Positions 15,507 through 22,947 of a DNA stretch of 50,243 bases are shown in pieces. Each line of letters starts with the position of its first letter. Position 1 is the first letter of the stretch. Source of the DNA: SG8-41 sp035649495. Lineage in GTDB: Bacteria > Pseudomonadota > Gammaproteobacteria > Burkholderiales > SG8-41. The stretch spans positions 1 to 50,243 of the forward strand of contig DASRJL010000112.1 in NCBI GenBank assembly GCA_035649495.1, in the 5' to 3' direction. Below the pieces are notes generated by a model, which was not told where the DNA came from, ran no database searches, and saw nothing but the letters and a program-made list of their open reading frames with translations. The translations under genes were made by a program, and so were the position numbers.

Positions 15507-16018
15507 TTCTTCCCGACAGCAATCGCCGTCAGTATCCCCTGCATGATCGCGAGCGGCGTCGGCGGGCAGCCCGGCACCGCCACGTCCACGGGGATCACGT
15601 TCGACACGCGGCCGCAACTCGCGTAGCTCTCGCCGAAGATCCCCCCGGTACAGCCGCAATCGCCGATCGCCACGACGAGCTTCGGCTCCGGCGTAGCGTC
15701 GTAGGTGCGCTTCAGCGCGGTTTCCATGTGGCGCGACACGGGACCCGTCACGAGCAGCAGGTCCGCGTGCCGCGGGCTCGCGACGAACTTGATCCCCAGT
15801 CCCTCCAGGTTGTAATACGGGTTGTTGAGCGAGTTGATCTCCAGCTCGCAGCCGTTGCAGGAGCCCGCGTCGACGTGCCGTATGGTGAGCGCACCGGCAA
15901 AGTGCCCGAGCACCTCCGTGCGCAGCCGCTCACCCGCGACCCGCAGCGCTTCGTCCGGCTCGGGCGGAGCCTCGGTCTTGATGCCGGTGATCGCGATCTG
16001 TTTCAACAGGTGGTACAC
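15503..16018 (-). CDS. hyfI: Hyf/Ehr-type complex small subunit (NuoB-like, 4Fe-4S)
   Basis: A 171-residue homolog of the hydrogenase-4/NuoB small subunit. The cysteines for the proximal Fe-S cluster are kept: SCNGCELEI, GDCGCTGGIFG, ASCGRV and VPGCPPTP. It would carry electrons in the peripheral arm of a complex I-like membrane complex, next to the hyfG product. The start is GTG at 16018, with an AGAGG ribosome-binding site; an ATG two bases upstream is out of frame. It follows hyfG by 21 bases and overlaps cti by 4. The retained cluster ligands contrast with the lost Ni-Fe ligands in hyfG. Confidence 0.9.
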   Translation of the reverse strand: MYHLLKQIAITGIKTEAPPEPDEALRVAGERLRTEVLGHFAGALTIRHVDAGSCNGCELEINSLNNPYYNLEGLGIKFVASPRHADLLLVTGPVSRHMETALKRTYDATPEPKLVVAIGDCGCTGGIFGESYASCGRVSNVIPVDVAVPGCPPTPLAIMQGILTAIAVGKK

Positions 16019-16039
16019 ATTAACCTCTGGCGGTTGATC

Positions 16040-17680
16040 TCATAGGTCGTGACCGCTATACGACAGGTTGAACGACTTGTTGATCAGTGGGAAATCCGGA
16101 ACGATGTTCCCCAGCACGGCGCGCTCCAGGAGCGGCCAGTTCTGCCACGAAGGGTCGTGGGGATGGCAGCGGCGTATGGAGCCGCCGGGCCCCGCCTCCA
16201 GCGCGACGAAGACCTCGCCGCGCCAGCCTTCGACCCAGCCCGCGCCGAATGCGCCCGACTCCGGCGCCGGGACGGGCGCGGCGATCTCCCCGAACGGCAG
16301 CCGCTCCAGGATGAGCCGCGAAATCCGCAACGACTCGAAGATCTCCTCGAAGCGCACGATGACGCGCGCCGCGACGTCACCGTTGCGGTGCGTCGCCATG
16401 CGCACGTCGAGCTCCTGGTACGGGATGTTCGGGTATTGGACGCGCAGGTCCCACGCCCGGCCGCTCGCCCGCCCCGCCATGCCGGTCAAGCCGAGACGGT
16501 CCGCCAGCTGGGGCGCCACCCGGCCGCAATTGATGAACCGGTCCTGGAGCCCCGCGTGCTCGTCGTAGATGTACTTGAGGGCGCCCACCACCTCTTCGAG
16601 CACGTCGATCTCGCCGCGCAGGCGCGCTATCCCTTCCACGGGAAGGTCCCGCGCGACACCCCCGGGAACGACCAGGTCCATGAGGTACCGGTGGCCGAAC
16701 GTCAACGCGTTCGCGCGCAGCACGTCCTCCCTCAGGCAGGAAAACTGCGCCAGGCCGAACGCGAGCCCCGCGTCGTTGCCCAGGAATCCGAGGTCCCACA
16801 GGTGCTGTCCGACGCGCTCGCGCTCCAGGAGCAGCGCGCGCAGCCACAGCGCGCGCGAGGGCGGCGTAACGCCCGCGGCCGATTCGACCGCCATCGCATA
16901 GGCCCACGCGTGCGCGACCGTTGAATCGCCGGAAACGCGGCCCGCCAGCCGCGCGCCTTCCGCGAGCGTCATGGACTCGAAGCGCTTCTCGATCCCCTTG
17001 TGCTTGTAGCCGAGCCGCTCCTCCAGCCTGAGCACACCCTCGCCGACTATCGAGAAGCGGAAATGCCCGGGTTCTATCGTGCCGGCGTGCACGGGGCCCA
17101 CGGGGATCTCGTGGACGCCTTCGCCTTCGACCTTGACGAAAGGGTACGCGTCGAGGGGCGGAGCAGGGGCCCCGCACGTTGGTTGTTCGGGGATGCGACC
17201 CCCGGTGGCGCGTGGGGCGGCCGACTCGCCTGCGTTCGAATCACGCGACAGTTCGTGATGAGGCCGCCGCCGTCCGTCTACAAAATCCTTGCGGAGCGGA
17301 AAGTCGTTCTCTCCCCAGGCGGCATGCCGGAGCCACTTGCGCCGGTCCGCCGCGCCCTCGACCTCGAGCCCCAGCAGATCGTGCACCGCGCGCTGCATCC
17401 GGCTGGCCGCGGGGAAGATGTCGGACACGTCGGGAAAGCGCCCGCCGTCCGCCGACAGGGAGACGATCACCAGTCCCGACTGCACCGACAACGCCGCATG
17501 AACGGTGAACGCCCGTTCCCGGTCGCGGTCGTCGGCGCCCCACAGCGCGACCAGGCGCCCGCCCTTCTCGCGCGCGTGCCGGCACGCATGGCGCCATTCG
17601 TCCGCGTCGACGCGCGCGCGCCAGATCGGCATCGCCCCTGGAATCGGCGTCACCTCGAAATCGAAGTTTTCGAGATTCAT
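16040..17680 (-). CDS. hyfG: Hyf/Ehr-type complex large subunit (NuoCD-like) without Ni-Fe ligands
   Basis: A 546-residue fused NuoC-NuoD-like protein. Residues 1-140 are the NuoC-like part, 150-178 a repeat-encoded linker, and from 181 (VKVEGEGVHEIPVGPVHAG) the large-subunit domain. In group 4 [NiFe]-hydrogenases the active site needs RxCGxC and DPCxxC. Here the first aligns with RVSGDS (residues 248-253) and the second with NLSYSG (538-543) in INKSFNLSYSGHDL, so all four cysteines are absent. It therefore cannot bind Ni-Fe and fits the hydrogenase-related Ehr type. The ATG at 17680 was preferred to TTG 17695. It follows hyfF by 7 bases. Confidence 0.9.
   Translation of the reverse strand: MNLENFDFEVTPIPGAMPIWRARVDADEWRHACRHAREKGGRLVALWGADDRDRERAFTVHAALSVQSGLVIVSLSADGGRFPDVSDIFPAASRMQRAVHDLLGLEVEGAADRRKWLRHAAWGENDFPLRKDFVDGRRRPHHELSRDSNAGESAAPRATGGRIPEQPTCGAPAPPLDAYPFVKVEGEGVHEIPVGPVHAGTIEPGHFRFSIVGEGVLRLEERLGYKHKGIEKRFESMTLAEGARLAGRVSGDSTVAHAWAYAMAVESAAGVTPPSRALWLRALLLERERVGQHLWDLGFLGNDAGLAFGLAQFSCLREDVLRANALTFGHRYLMDLVVPGGVARDLPVEGIARLRGEIDVLEEVVGALKYIYDEHAGLQDRFINCGRVAPQLADRLGLTGMAGRASGRAWDLRVQYPNIPYQELDVRMATHRNGDVAARVIVRFEEIFESLRISRLILERLPFGEIAAPVPAPESGAFGAGWVEGWRGEVFVALEAGPGGSIRRCHPHDPSWQNWPLLERAVLGNIVPDFPLINKSFNLSYSGHDL
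17148..17225. repeat. Dispersed repeat, copy B, in frame inside hyfG
   Basis: This is the second copy of the element at 95-162, sharing its left block (GCGTCGAGGGGCGGAG onward, 27 bases identical), its CGGGGATGCGACCCCCGG block and the terminal GCGGCCGAC. It is read on the opposite strand as the linker residues of the hyfG product (ESAAPRATGGRIPEQP and onward), between the NuoC-like and NuoD-like parts, with no stop codon or frameshift. Confidence 0.75.
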
Positions 17681-17687
17681 ATCGGCA

Positions 17688-19136
17688 TCAGCCAATCAAC
17701 GCGGCCGCCTGCCGGTACCAGTCGGCGAGATACGGCGGTATGTAGAGCCCGAGCAGCAGCACGATCGCCAGGTGCACGAATACCGGCAGCAGCATCGGGC
17801 GATGCGGCAGGCGCCGGGCGGTCGCCGTTCCGAACACCATGGGCTGTACCTTGCCGAATATCGCCGCGAAGGCCACACCCAGCGCGGCGAGCAGGAACGG
17901 AGTGGCCCACGGCTGCTCGTGCATCGTCACCGTGAGAATCATGAACTCGCTGGCGAACACGCCGAACGGCGGCATGCCGAGGATGGCAAGGCTGCCCAGC
18001 ATCAGTCCCCAACCGATGGTCGGATTGCTTTCGATCAACCCCCTGATGCCGGCCATTTCCTGCGTGCCGGATTTCTGGGCGGCGTGCCCGACGGTGAAGA
18101 AAATCGCCGACTTGGTAAGCGAATGCACGGTCATGTGCAGCAATCCCGCAAACGTCGCGACCGCGCCTCCGATGCCGAAGGCAAAAGTCACGAGCCCCAT
18201 GTGCTCGACCGACGAGTAGGCGAACAGCCGCTTGGCGTCCGTCTGGCGCGACAGCAGGAAGGCGGCCAGCACCACCGACAGGAGCCCGAATCCCATCATC
18301 AGGTTGCCGGCGAAATGGGTGCCCAGCGCGCCTTCGACCAGCACCTTGGTGCGCACGACCGCATACAGCGCGACGTTGAGCAGCAGCCCCGAGAGCACGG
18401 CCGAGACCGGCGTCGGGCCTTCGGCATGCGCGTCCGGCAGCCAGTTATGCAACGGCGCGAGACCGACCTTGGTGCCGTAGCCGACCAGCAGGAACACGAA
18501 AGCGAGGGCCAGCACGGTCGGCTCGAGCTGGCCCTTGACCTCGTACAAATGCGTCCACAGGAGCGCGTTGCCGCCGCCGCCCAGGACCTTCTCTGCGGCG
18601 AAGTAGAGCAGGATGGTGCCGAAGAGGGCCTGTGCGAGACCCACGCCGCACAGGATGAAATACTTCCATGCGGCCTCGAGGCTCGCCGGCGTGCGGTACA
18701 GACTCACCAGCAGCACCGTCGTGAGCGTCGCCGCCTCCATCGCCACCCACAGGATGCCGACGTTGTTGGTGAGCAGCACCAGCAGCATCGTGAAGGTGAA
18801 CATCTGGAACATGCTGTGGTAGAGGCGCAGCCGGTTCGGCGTCAGCTTTCCCAGAGCGAGCTCGATGCGCATGTAGGGACGGCTGAAGAGCGAGGTGGTG
18901 AAAGCGACAAATGCCGTCAGCGCCACCAGGAAGACGTTGAATGAATCGACGAAGAAGAGATCGTCCCACAGCAGGACCGGCCCGTCGGCGATGATCCGCG
19001 CCGTAAGCGCCGACGCCGCCAGGAAAGTGGCGAGGCTCATGGCCGAGTTCAACTCGGGCGCGGACTCGCGGTGTCCCCAGAGCCCCAGCGCGATGCCGCC
19101 GGCGAAGGGAATTCCGAGCACGAGCAGTAACTCCAT
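17688..19136 (-). CDS. hyfF: Hyf/Ehr-type antiporter-like membrane subunit (NuoN/HyfF-like)
   Basis: A 482-residue, largely hydrophobic protein of the Mrp-antiporter/NuoL-M-N superfamily with about 14 membrane segments. Proton-path residues are seen in WVAMEAATL (glutamate), VGYGTKVGLAPLHNWLPDAH (lysine) and TVHSLTKSAIFF (lysine). It would couple electron transfer in the peripheral arm to ion movement across the membrane. The ATG at 19136 overlaps the hyfE stop by one base (TGATG). A longer frame runs further upstream but is non-homologous there. hyfG follows 7 bases downstream. Confidence 0.9.
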   Translation of the reverse strand: MELLLVLGIPFAGGIALGLWGHRESAPELNSAMSLATFLAASALTARIIADGPVLLWDDLFFVDSFNVFLVALTAFVAFTTSLFSRPYMRIELALGKLTPNRLRLYHSMFQMFTFTMLLVLLTNNVGILWVAMEAATLTTVLLVSLYRTPASLEAAWKYFILCGVGLAQALFGTILLYFAAEKVLGGGGNALLWTHLYEVKGQLEPTVLALAFVFLLVGYGTKVGLAPLHNWLPDAHAEGPTPVSAVLSGLLLNVALYAVVRTKVLVEGALGTHFAGNLMMGFGLLSVVLAAFLLSRQTDAKRLFAYSSVEHMGLVTFAFGIGGAVATFAGLLHMTVHSLTKSAIFFTVGHAAQKSGTQEMAGIRGLIESNPTIGWGLMLGSLAILGMPPFGVFASEFMILTVTMHEQPWATPFLLAALGVAFAAIFGKVQPMVFGTATARRLPHRPMLLPVFVHLAIVLLLGLYIPPYLADWYRQAAALIG

Positions 19137-19798
19137 CACCGTTCCTTCAGCTTCTCGAGATGGTGGATATCGAGACTCTCGAACGTCTCGCGGATGTGGA
19201 AGAAGAACACGCCGAATATCAGCGTGCCGACCAGGACGTCGAGGGCGATGCCGAGCTCGACCACCATCGGCATCCCGTAGGTGGCGGAGGTCGCGGCGAA
19301 GAAAAGGCCGTTCTCCATCGCGAGAAAGCCGATCACCTGCGACACCGCCTTCCGCCGCGTGATCATCATCAGGAACGCGAGCAGGATGCAGGCGGTGGCA
19401 ATGCCCAGCGTGCTCTTGGTTATGGTGCCGGCGAACTGCGAGATCGGGGCGGCGAGGTTGAACGCGAAAATCACCAGCACGATGCCGATCAGCATCGTCG
19501 ACGGAATATCGATCGTGGTCTCCACGTCCCAGCGCACGTTCAACGCGCGTATCAGGTGGTGCATGATCCACGGCAGCAGCAGCACCTTGAGACCGAGTGT
19601 GACGCCGGCCGACACGTAGAGATGCAGCTGGTCGGTCGAATAGGCGACCACCGCCGTGGACAGCACGAGCACGAACCCCTGCAACGCGAACAGGTTGATA
19701 AGGGAGCGTATACGCCGCTGCGTCAACATGGCGAACGCGAGCAGCAGCAGCAGGGCCGCGAAGAGATTGATGAGCTGGGCGTGGAGCGGCAGATTCAT
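19136..19798 (-). CDS. hyfE: Hyf/Ehr-type membrane subunit (HyfE, NuoK-like)
   Basis: A 220-residue hydrophobic protein with about seven membrane helices, the size of HyfE (about 216). Its C-terminal half resembles NuoK, as in KAVSQVIGFLAMENGLFFA, where a buried glutamate follows the helix. It would be part of the ion-translocating membrane arm. It starts one base after the hyfC stop (TGACATG) and shares a base with the hyfF start, so translation of the three is coupled. The C-terminus is charged (HHLEKLKER), as expected for a cytoplasmic tail. Confidence 0.88.
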   Translation of the reverse strand: MNLPLHAQLINLFAALLLLLAFAMLTQRRIRSLINLFALQGFVLVLSTAVVAYSTDQLHLYVSAGVTLGLKVLLLPWIMHHLIRALNVRWDVETTIDIPSTMLIGIVLVIFAFNLAAPISQFAGTITKSTLGIATACILLAFLMMITRRKAVSQVIGFLAMENGLFFAATSATYGMPMVVELGIALDVLVGTLIFGVFFFHIRETFESLDIHHLEKLKER

Positions 19799-19799
19799 G

Positions 19800-20750
19800 T
19801 CACCGTTCGAGCAGGAAGTGGGTGAGCATGCCGAGCGTCGCGAGCAGGAACGCGGTGCCCAGGAACTCCGGCGCGCGGAAGATGCGCATCTTGGCCGACA
19901 CGGTCTCGAGCAGGGCGAGCCCGGCGCCGGCGGCGAGCAGCTTCAACGCCAGCGCCGCCAGCGCGAGCGGCAGCGCCGCCCAGTCGCCGGCCGCCGCGAT
20001 GCCCCAGGGGACGAATATGGCGATGCCGATCGCCACGTAGGCGGTGAGCTTGAGGCTCGTCGCCCATTCGATCAGCGCCAGGTGGCGCGCGGAGTACTCG
20101 AGGATCATCGCCTCGTGGATCATGGTGAGCTCGAGGTGCGTGGCCGGGTTGTCGATCGGTATGCGTGCGTTCTCCGCCAGCAGCACCATCAGGAAAGCGA
20201 CCGCCGCGAACGCCATGCTCGGATAGATGACGAGCTCGCGCTGGCCCAGCGTCTCGACGATGGTGACGAGCGAGGTGGACTGGCTGATGAGCGAGGCCGT
20301 AAAGAGCGTCATCAGCATCGCCGGCTCGGCCAGGAAACCGATCATCATCTCGCGGCGCGCGCCGAGCGTTCCGAACGAGGTCCCGACGTCCATGCCGGCG
20401 AGAGACACGAAAACCCGCGCCAGCGCGAAGAGCCCCACCAGCGCGATCACGTCCGCGGCCGGGGCGAACGGCAGCGAGGTCGCCAGCACCGGCACGATGC
20501 CGACCGCGAGCCACATGCAGCCGAACAGGATGTAGGGCGTCGCGCGGAACAACGGCGATGCACCGTGCGCGAGCACCACATCCTTGTGGAACAGCTTGTT
20601 CAGCACCTTGTACGGCTGCCAGATTCCCGCGCCGCTCTTGTTCTGCAGCCAGGCGCGGCACTGGTTGACCCAGCCCAGCATGAGCGGCGCGATCAGCACC
20701 ACCAGCACCGATTGCAGCACCTGGAAAACGCTTCCGCCGGTGACGTTCAT
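19800..20750 (-). CDS. hyfC: Hyf/Ehr-type membrane subunit (HyfC, NuoH-like)
   Basis: A 316-residue membrane protein of the NuoH/HyfC family with about eight helices. The conserved cytoplasmic loop ENARIPIDNPATHLELTMIH, which in complex I lies at the quinone cavity and the junction with the peripheral arm, is present. So is the QPYKVLNKLFHKD segment. It anchors the hyfG-hyfI module to the membrane. It overlaps the end of hyfB by 4 bases (ATGA) and hyfE follows after one base. Length is normal. Confidence 0.9.
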   Translation of the reverse strand: MNVTGGSVFQVLQSVLVVLIAPLMLGWVNQCRAWLQNKSGAGIWQPYKVLNKLFHKDVVLAHGASPLFRATPYILFGCMWLAVGIVPVLATSLPFAPAADVIALVGLFALARVFVSLAGMDVGTSFGTLGARREMMIGFLAEPAMLMTLFTASLISQSTSLVTIVETLGQRELVIYPSMAFAAVAFLMVLLAENARIPIDNPATHLELTMIHEAMILEYSARHLALIEWATSLKLTAYVAIGIAIFVPWGIAAAGDWAALPLALAALALKLLAAGAGLALLETVSAKMRIFRAPEFLGTAFLLATLGMLTHFLLER

Positions 20751-22771
20751 TGCGCGAACACCAGGAGCGCGATCAGTGTCAGGAAGCTGTACAGCAGGTA
20801 TATCGAGATACGCCCCTGCTGCACCTTCCCGATGCGGCTGGACAGGAACTCGGAAAACCGGGCGATCGGAAGGTACATGGCGTACCAGTGCCGGTCCTCC
20901 ACCGATTGCCTGAAAACCGGCTCTCGATCATCGGCGCGCGGAATCTCGCGGCGGATGCGGTAAACGGGCTCGAATATCTGGCGGATCGGCTGGCCGAACG
21001 CGTCCGCCGAGTCCTGCATGCGCGCAGTCTGCTCCGGGAAGCCGCAGTCCCACGGATCGGAGCGGCGCAGGCGGCCATGGTAGAAATAACGCACCACCAG
21101 GAAGGTCAGGCCGAACACCGCCGCAATCACCAGCAGGAACACGACCGGGCTGTAGCTCGCCTGCGCGCCGGTGGTGGGCGCGAGCCACAGCCACCCGGAC
21201 GCCATCGCCTCTTCGCCGAGACCGATCCCCGTGATGGCGATCGCGACCTTGTTCAGCTCGCCGATCGCGAACACCGGCAGGAGCCCGAGCGCGAAACAGG
21301 CGAGCGCGAGCCACAGCATGCCCGCGCGCTCCCAGCGGCTCGCCTCGCGCGGCGCGGTCTCGAACTCGTGCCGGCGCTGGCCCAGGAAGGCGATACCGTA
21401 GACCTTGACGAAGCACATGCCGGTGAGCGCCCCGGAGAGCGCGAGCACGGCGGCGACGATGGGCACGAGGCTCCTCACGACGCTGCTCTGCAGGAGCGGC
21501 GCCTGCAGCGAGGCCTGGAACGTGAGCCACTCCGAAACGAAGCCGTTCAACGGCGGCAGCGCCGAGATCGCCAGCGCCCCGATCAGGAAATAGAGCGCGG
21601 TGTGCGGCAGGTAGCGGATCAGCCCGCCCATCTCGTTCAGATTCCTGAGACCGGTCGACTTCAGGATGGCCCCCGCACCCAGGAACAGCAGGCCCTTGAA
21701 CACCGCGTGATTCAACGTGTGATACAGCCCGGCGATCAGGCCGAGAACGCCGGGGACCAGATGGCCGCTGCCGATGAACACCATCGAGAGCCCGATCCCG
21801 ATCAGGATGATGCCGATGTTCTCGACCGAGTGGTACGCAAGCAGGCGCTTCAAGTCGTGCTGCATCAAGGCGAACAGCACGCCGAAGAGCGACGTGGCCG
21901 CGCCGACGAGCAGCACGGTGAGACCCCACTCCCAGCGGATGACGCCGATGAGATCGTAGAAGAAGCGCACCATGCCGTAGATCGCGGTTTTCAGCATCAC
22001 GCCGCTCATCAGCGCCGACACCGGCGAGGGTGCCGCCGGATGGGCCTCCGGGAGCCATACGTGCAGCGGCAGCATGCCGGCCTTGGCGCCGAAGCCGAAG
22101 AATGCGAGCAGGAACGCCACGGTCGCCCAGAAACCGGTCAGGTCGGCGCCGCGCAGCGCATCGAAGGTGTAGTCGCCACGGCCGCCGTCGAGCACGCCGA
22201 AGCACAGGAGGATGGCGATCGCGCCGATGTGCGCGACCAGCAGGTAGATGAACCCCGCCTTGCGGTTCCCCTCGTCGTGGTGCTCGGTCGTGACGAGGAA
22301 GTACGACGACAGCGCCATCGACTCCCAGGTGATCATGAAGAGATATGCGTCGTTGGCGATCAGGACGAACGCCATGCTCGCGAGGAACACGTGGTACTGC
22401 AGGTTGAGCAACCCGAGCGTCGCGGCCGCGGTGCCGCGGAAGTAGCCGGCGGAAAAGAGCGAGATGCCGAACGAGACGCCGCCCAGGAGCAGCAGGAAAA
22501 ATCCGGACAATGCGTCCACGCGCACGTGAAACGGCAGGTCGGGCAGACCCGCCGGCAGGATGGCGGAGCTGGGCGAAGCGCTGATCGCCCACAGCCCGGT
22601 CACCGCGAGCGCGAGCGATACCAGGGCGCCCGCGGGAAACACGATGCCGGTGACGACCTGCGGCGCACGCATGAACGCGAGCCCGATCACGCCCAGAGCG
22701 ATCCATGCCGCCGCCAGAGTGACGGCCGCATCGACGGGCTGGATCGCCGCCTGGATCAATGGCAAGTCCAT
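20747..22771 (-). CDS. hyfB: Hyf/Ehr-type antiporter-like membrane subunit (NuoL/HyfB-like)
   Basis: A 674-residue antiporter-like subunit, the usual HyfB size, with some 15 membrane segments. Conserved elements are TWESMALSSYFLVT with the helix-5 glutamate, FGAKAGMLPLHVWLPEAHPA with the helix-7 lysine and histidine, HDLKRLLAYHSVENIGII and HTLNHAVFKGLLFLGAGA. The C-terminal extension contains DPWDCGFPEQTARMQ. It starts the Hyf-like gene run after a 176-base gap from the SulP gene, with a possible promoter in that gap. The ribosome-binding site before ATG 22771 is weak. Confidence 0.92.
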   Translation of the reverse strand: MDLPLIQAAIQPVDAAVTLAAAWIALGVIGLAFMRAPQVVTGIVFPAGALVSLALAVTGLWAISASPSSAILPAGLPDLPFHVRVDALSGFFLLLLGGVSFGISLFSAGYFRGTAAATLGLLNLQYHVFLASMAFVLIANDAYLFMITWESMALSSYFLVTTEHHDEGNRKAGFIYLLVAHIGAIAILLCFGVLDGGRGDYTFDALRGADLTGFWATVAFLLAFFGFGAKAGMLPLHVWLPEAHPAAPSPVSALMSGVMLKTAIYGMVRFFYDLIGVIRWEWGLTVLLVGAATSLFGVLFALMQHDLKRLLAYHSVENIGIILIGIGLSMVFIGSGHLVPGVLGLIAGLYHTLNHAVFKGLLFLGAGAILKSTGLRNLNEMGGLIRYLPHTALYFLIGALAISALPPLNGFVSEWLTFQASLQAPLLQSSVVRSLVPIVAAVLALSGALTGMCFVKVYGIAFLGQRRHEFETAPREASRWERAGMLWLALACFALGLLPVFAIGELNKVAIAITGIGLGEEAMASGWLWLAPTTGAQASYSPVVFLLVIAAVFGLTFLVVRYFYHGRLRRSDPWDCGFPEQTARMQDSADAFGQPIRQIFEPVYRIRREIPRADDREPVFRQSVEDRHWYAMYLPIARFSEFLSSRIGKVQQGRISIYLLYSFLTLIALLVFAQ

Positions 22772-22906
22772 CGTGGACTATCGATGAACTAAACGGACCG
22801 GTCGCCGGGTGAAACAGCCGGGAGACGCGAGGCGGATACGGGCATAAGCAGGCGGCGGGCGGCGCTCTGTTGACCGGCGCGCATACCCGGATGCGGGAAA
22901 GAGCGG

Positions 22907-22936
22907 ATTCTATGCGGGGAGCCGCCAGCCGCGCAA
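22907..22936 (-). promoter_or_regulatory. Possible internal sigma-70 promoter before hyfB
   Basis: On the minus strand, TTGCGC (22936-22931) and TAGAAT (22912-22907) are spaced by 18 bases in the 176-base gap between the SulP gene and hyfB. The -10 box is good and the -35 box is weak. It would let hyfB-cti be transcribed separately from the cytochrome-SulP part. Confidence 0.35.
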
Positions 22937-22947
22937 ACGGCCGTGCG

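Noticed and set aside
16040..17680. Annotating hyfG as a [NiFe]-hydrogenase large subunit
   Set aside because: All four Ni-Fe cysteines are absent at both motifs, so hydrogen chemistry is not supported.
20750..22792. A 680-codon plus-strand frame opposite hyfB
   Set aside because: The minus strand encodes a full antiporter-like subunit with conserved residues. The plus frame is an Arg/Gln/His-rich shadow.
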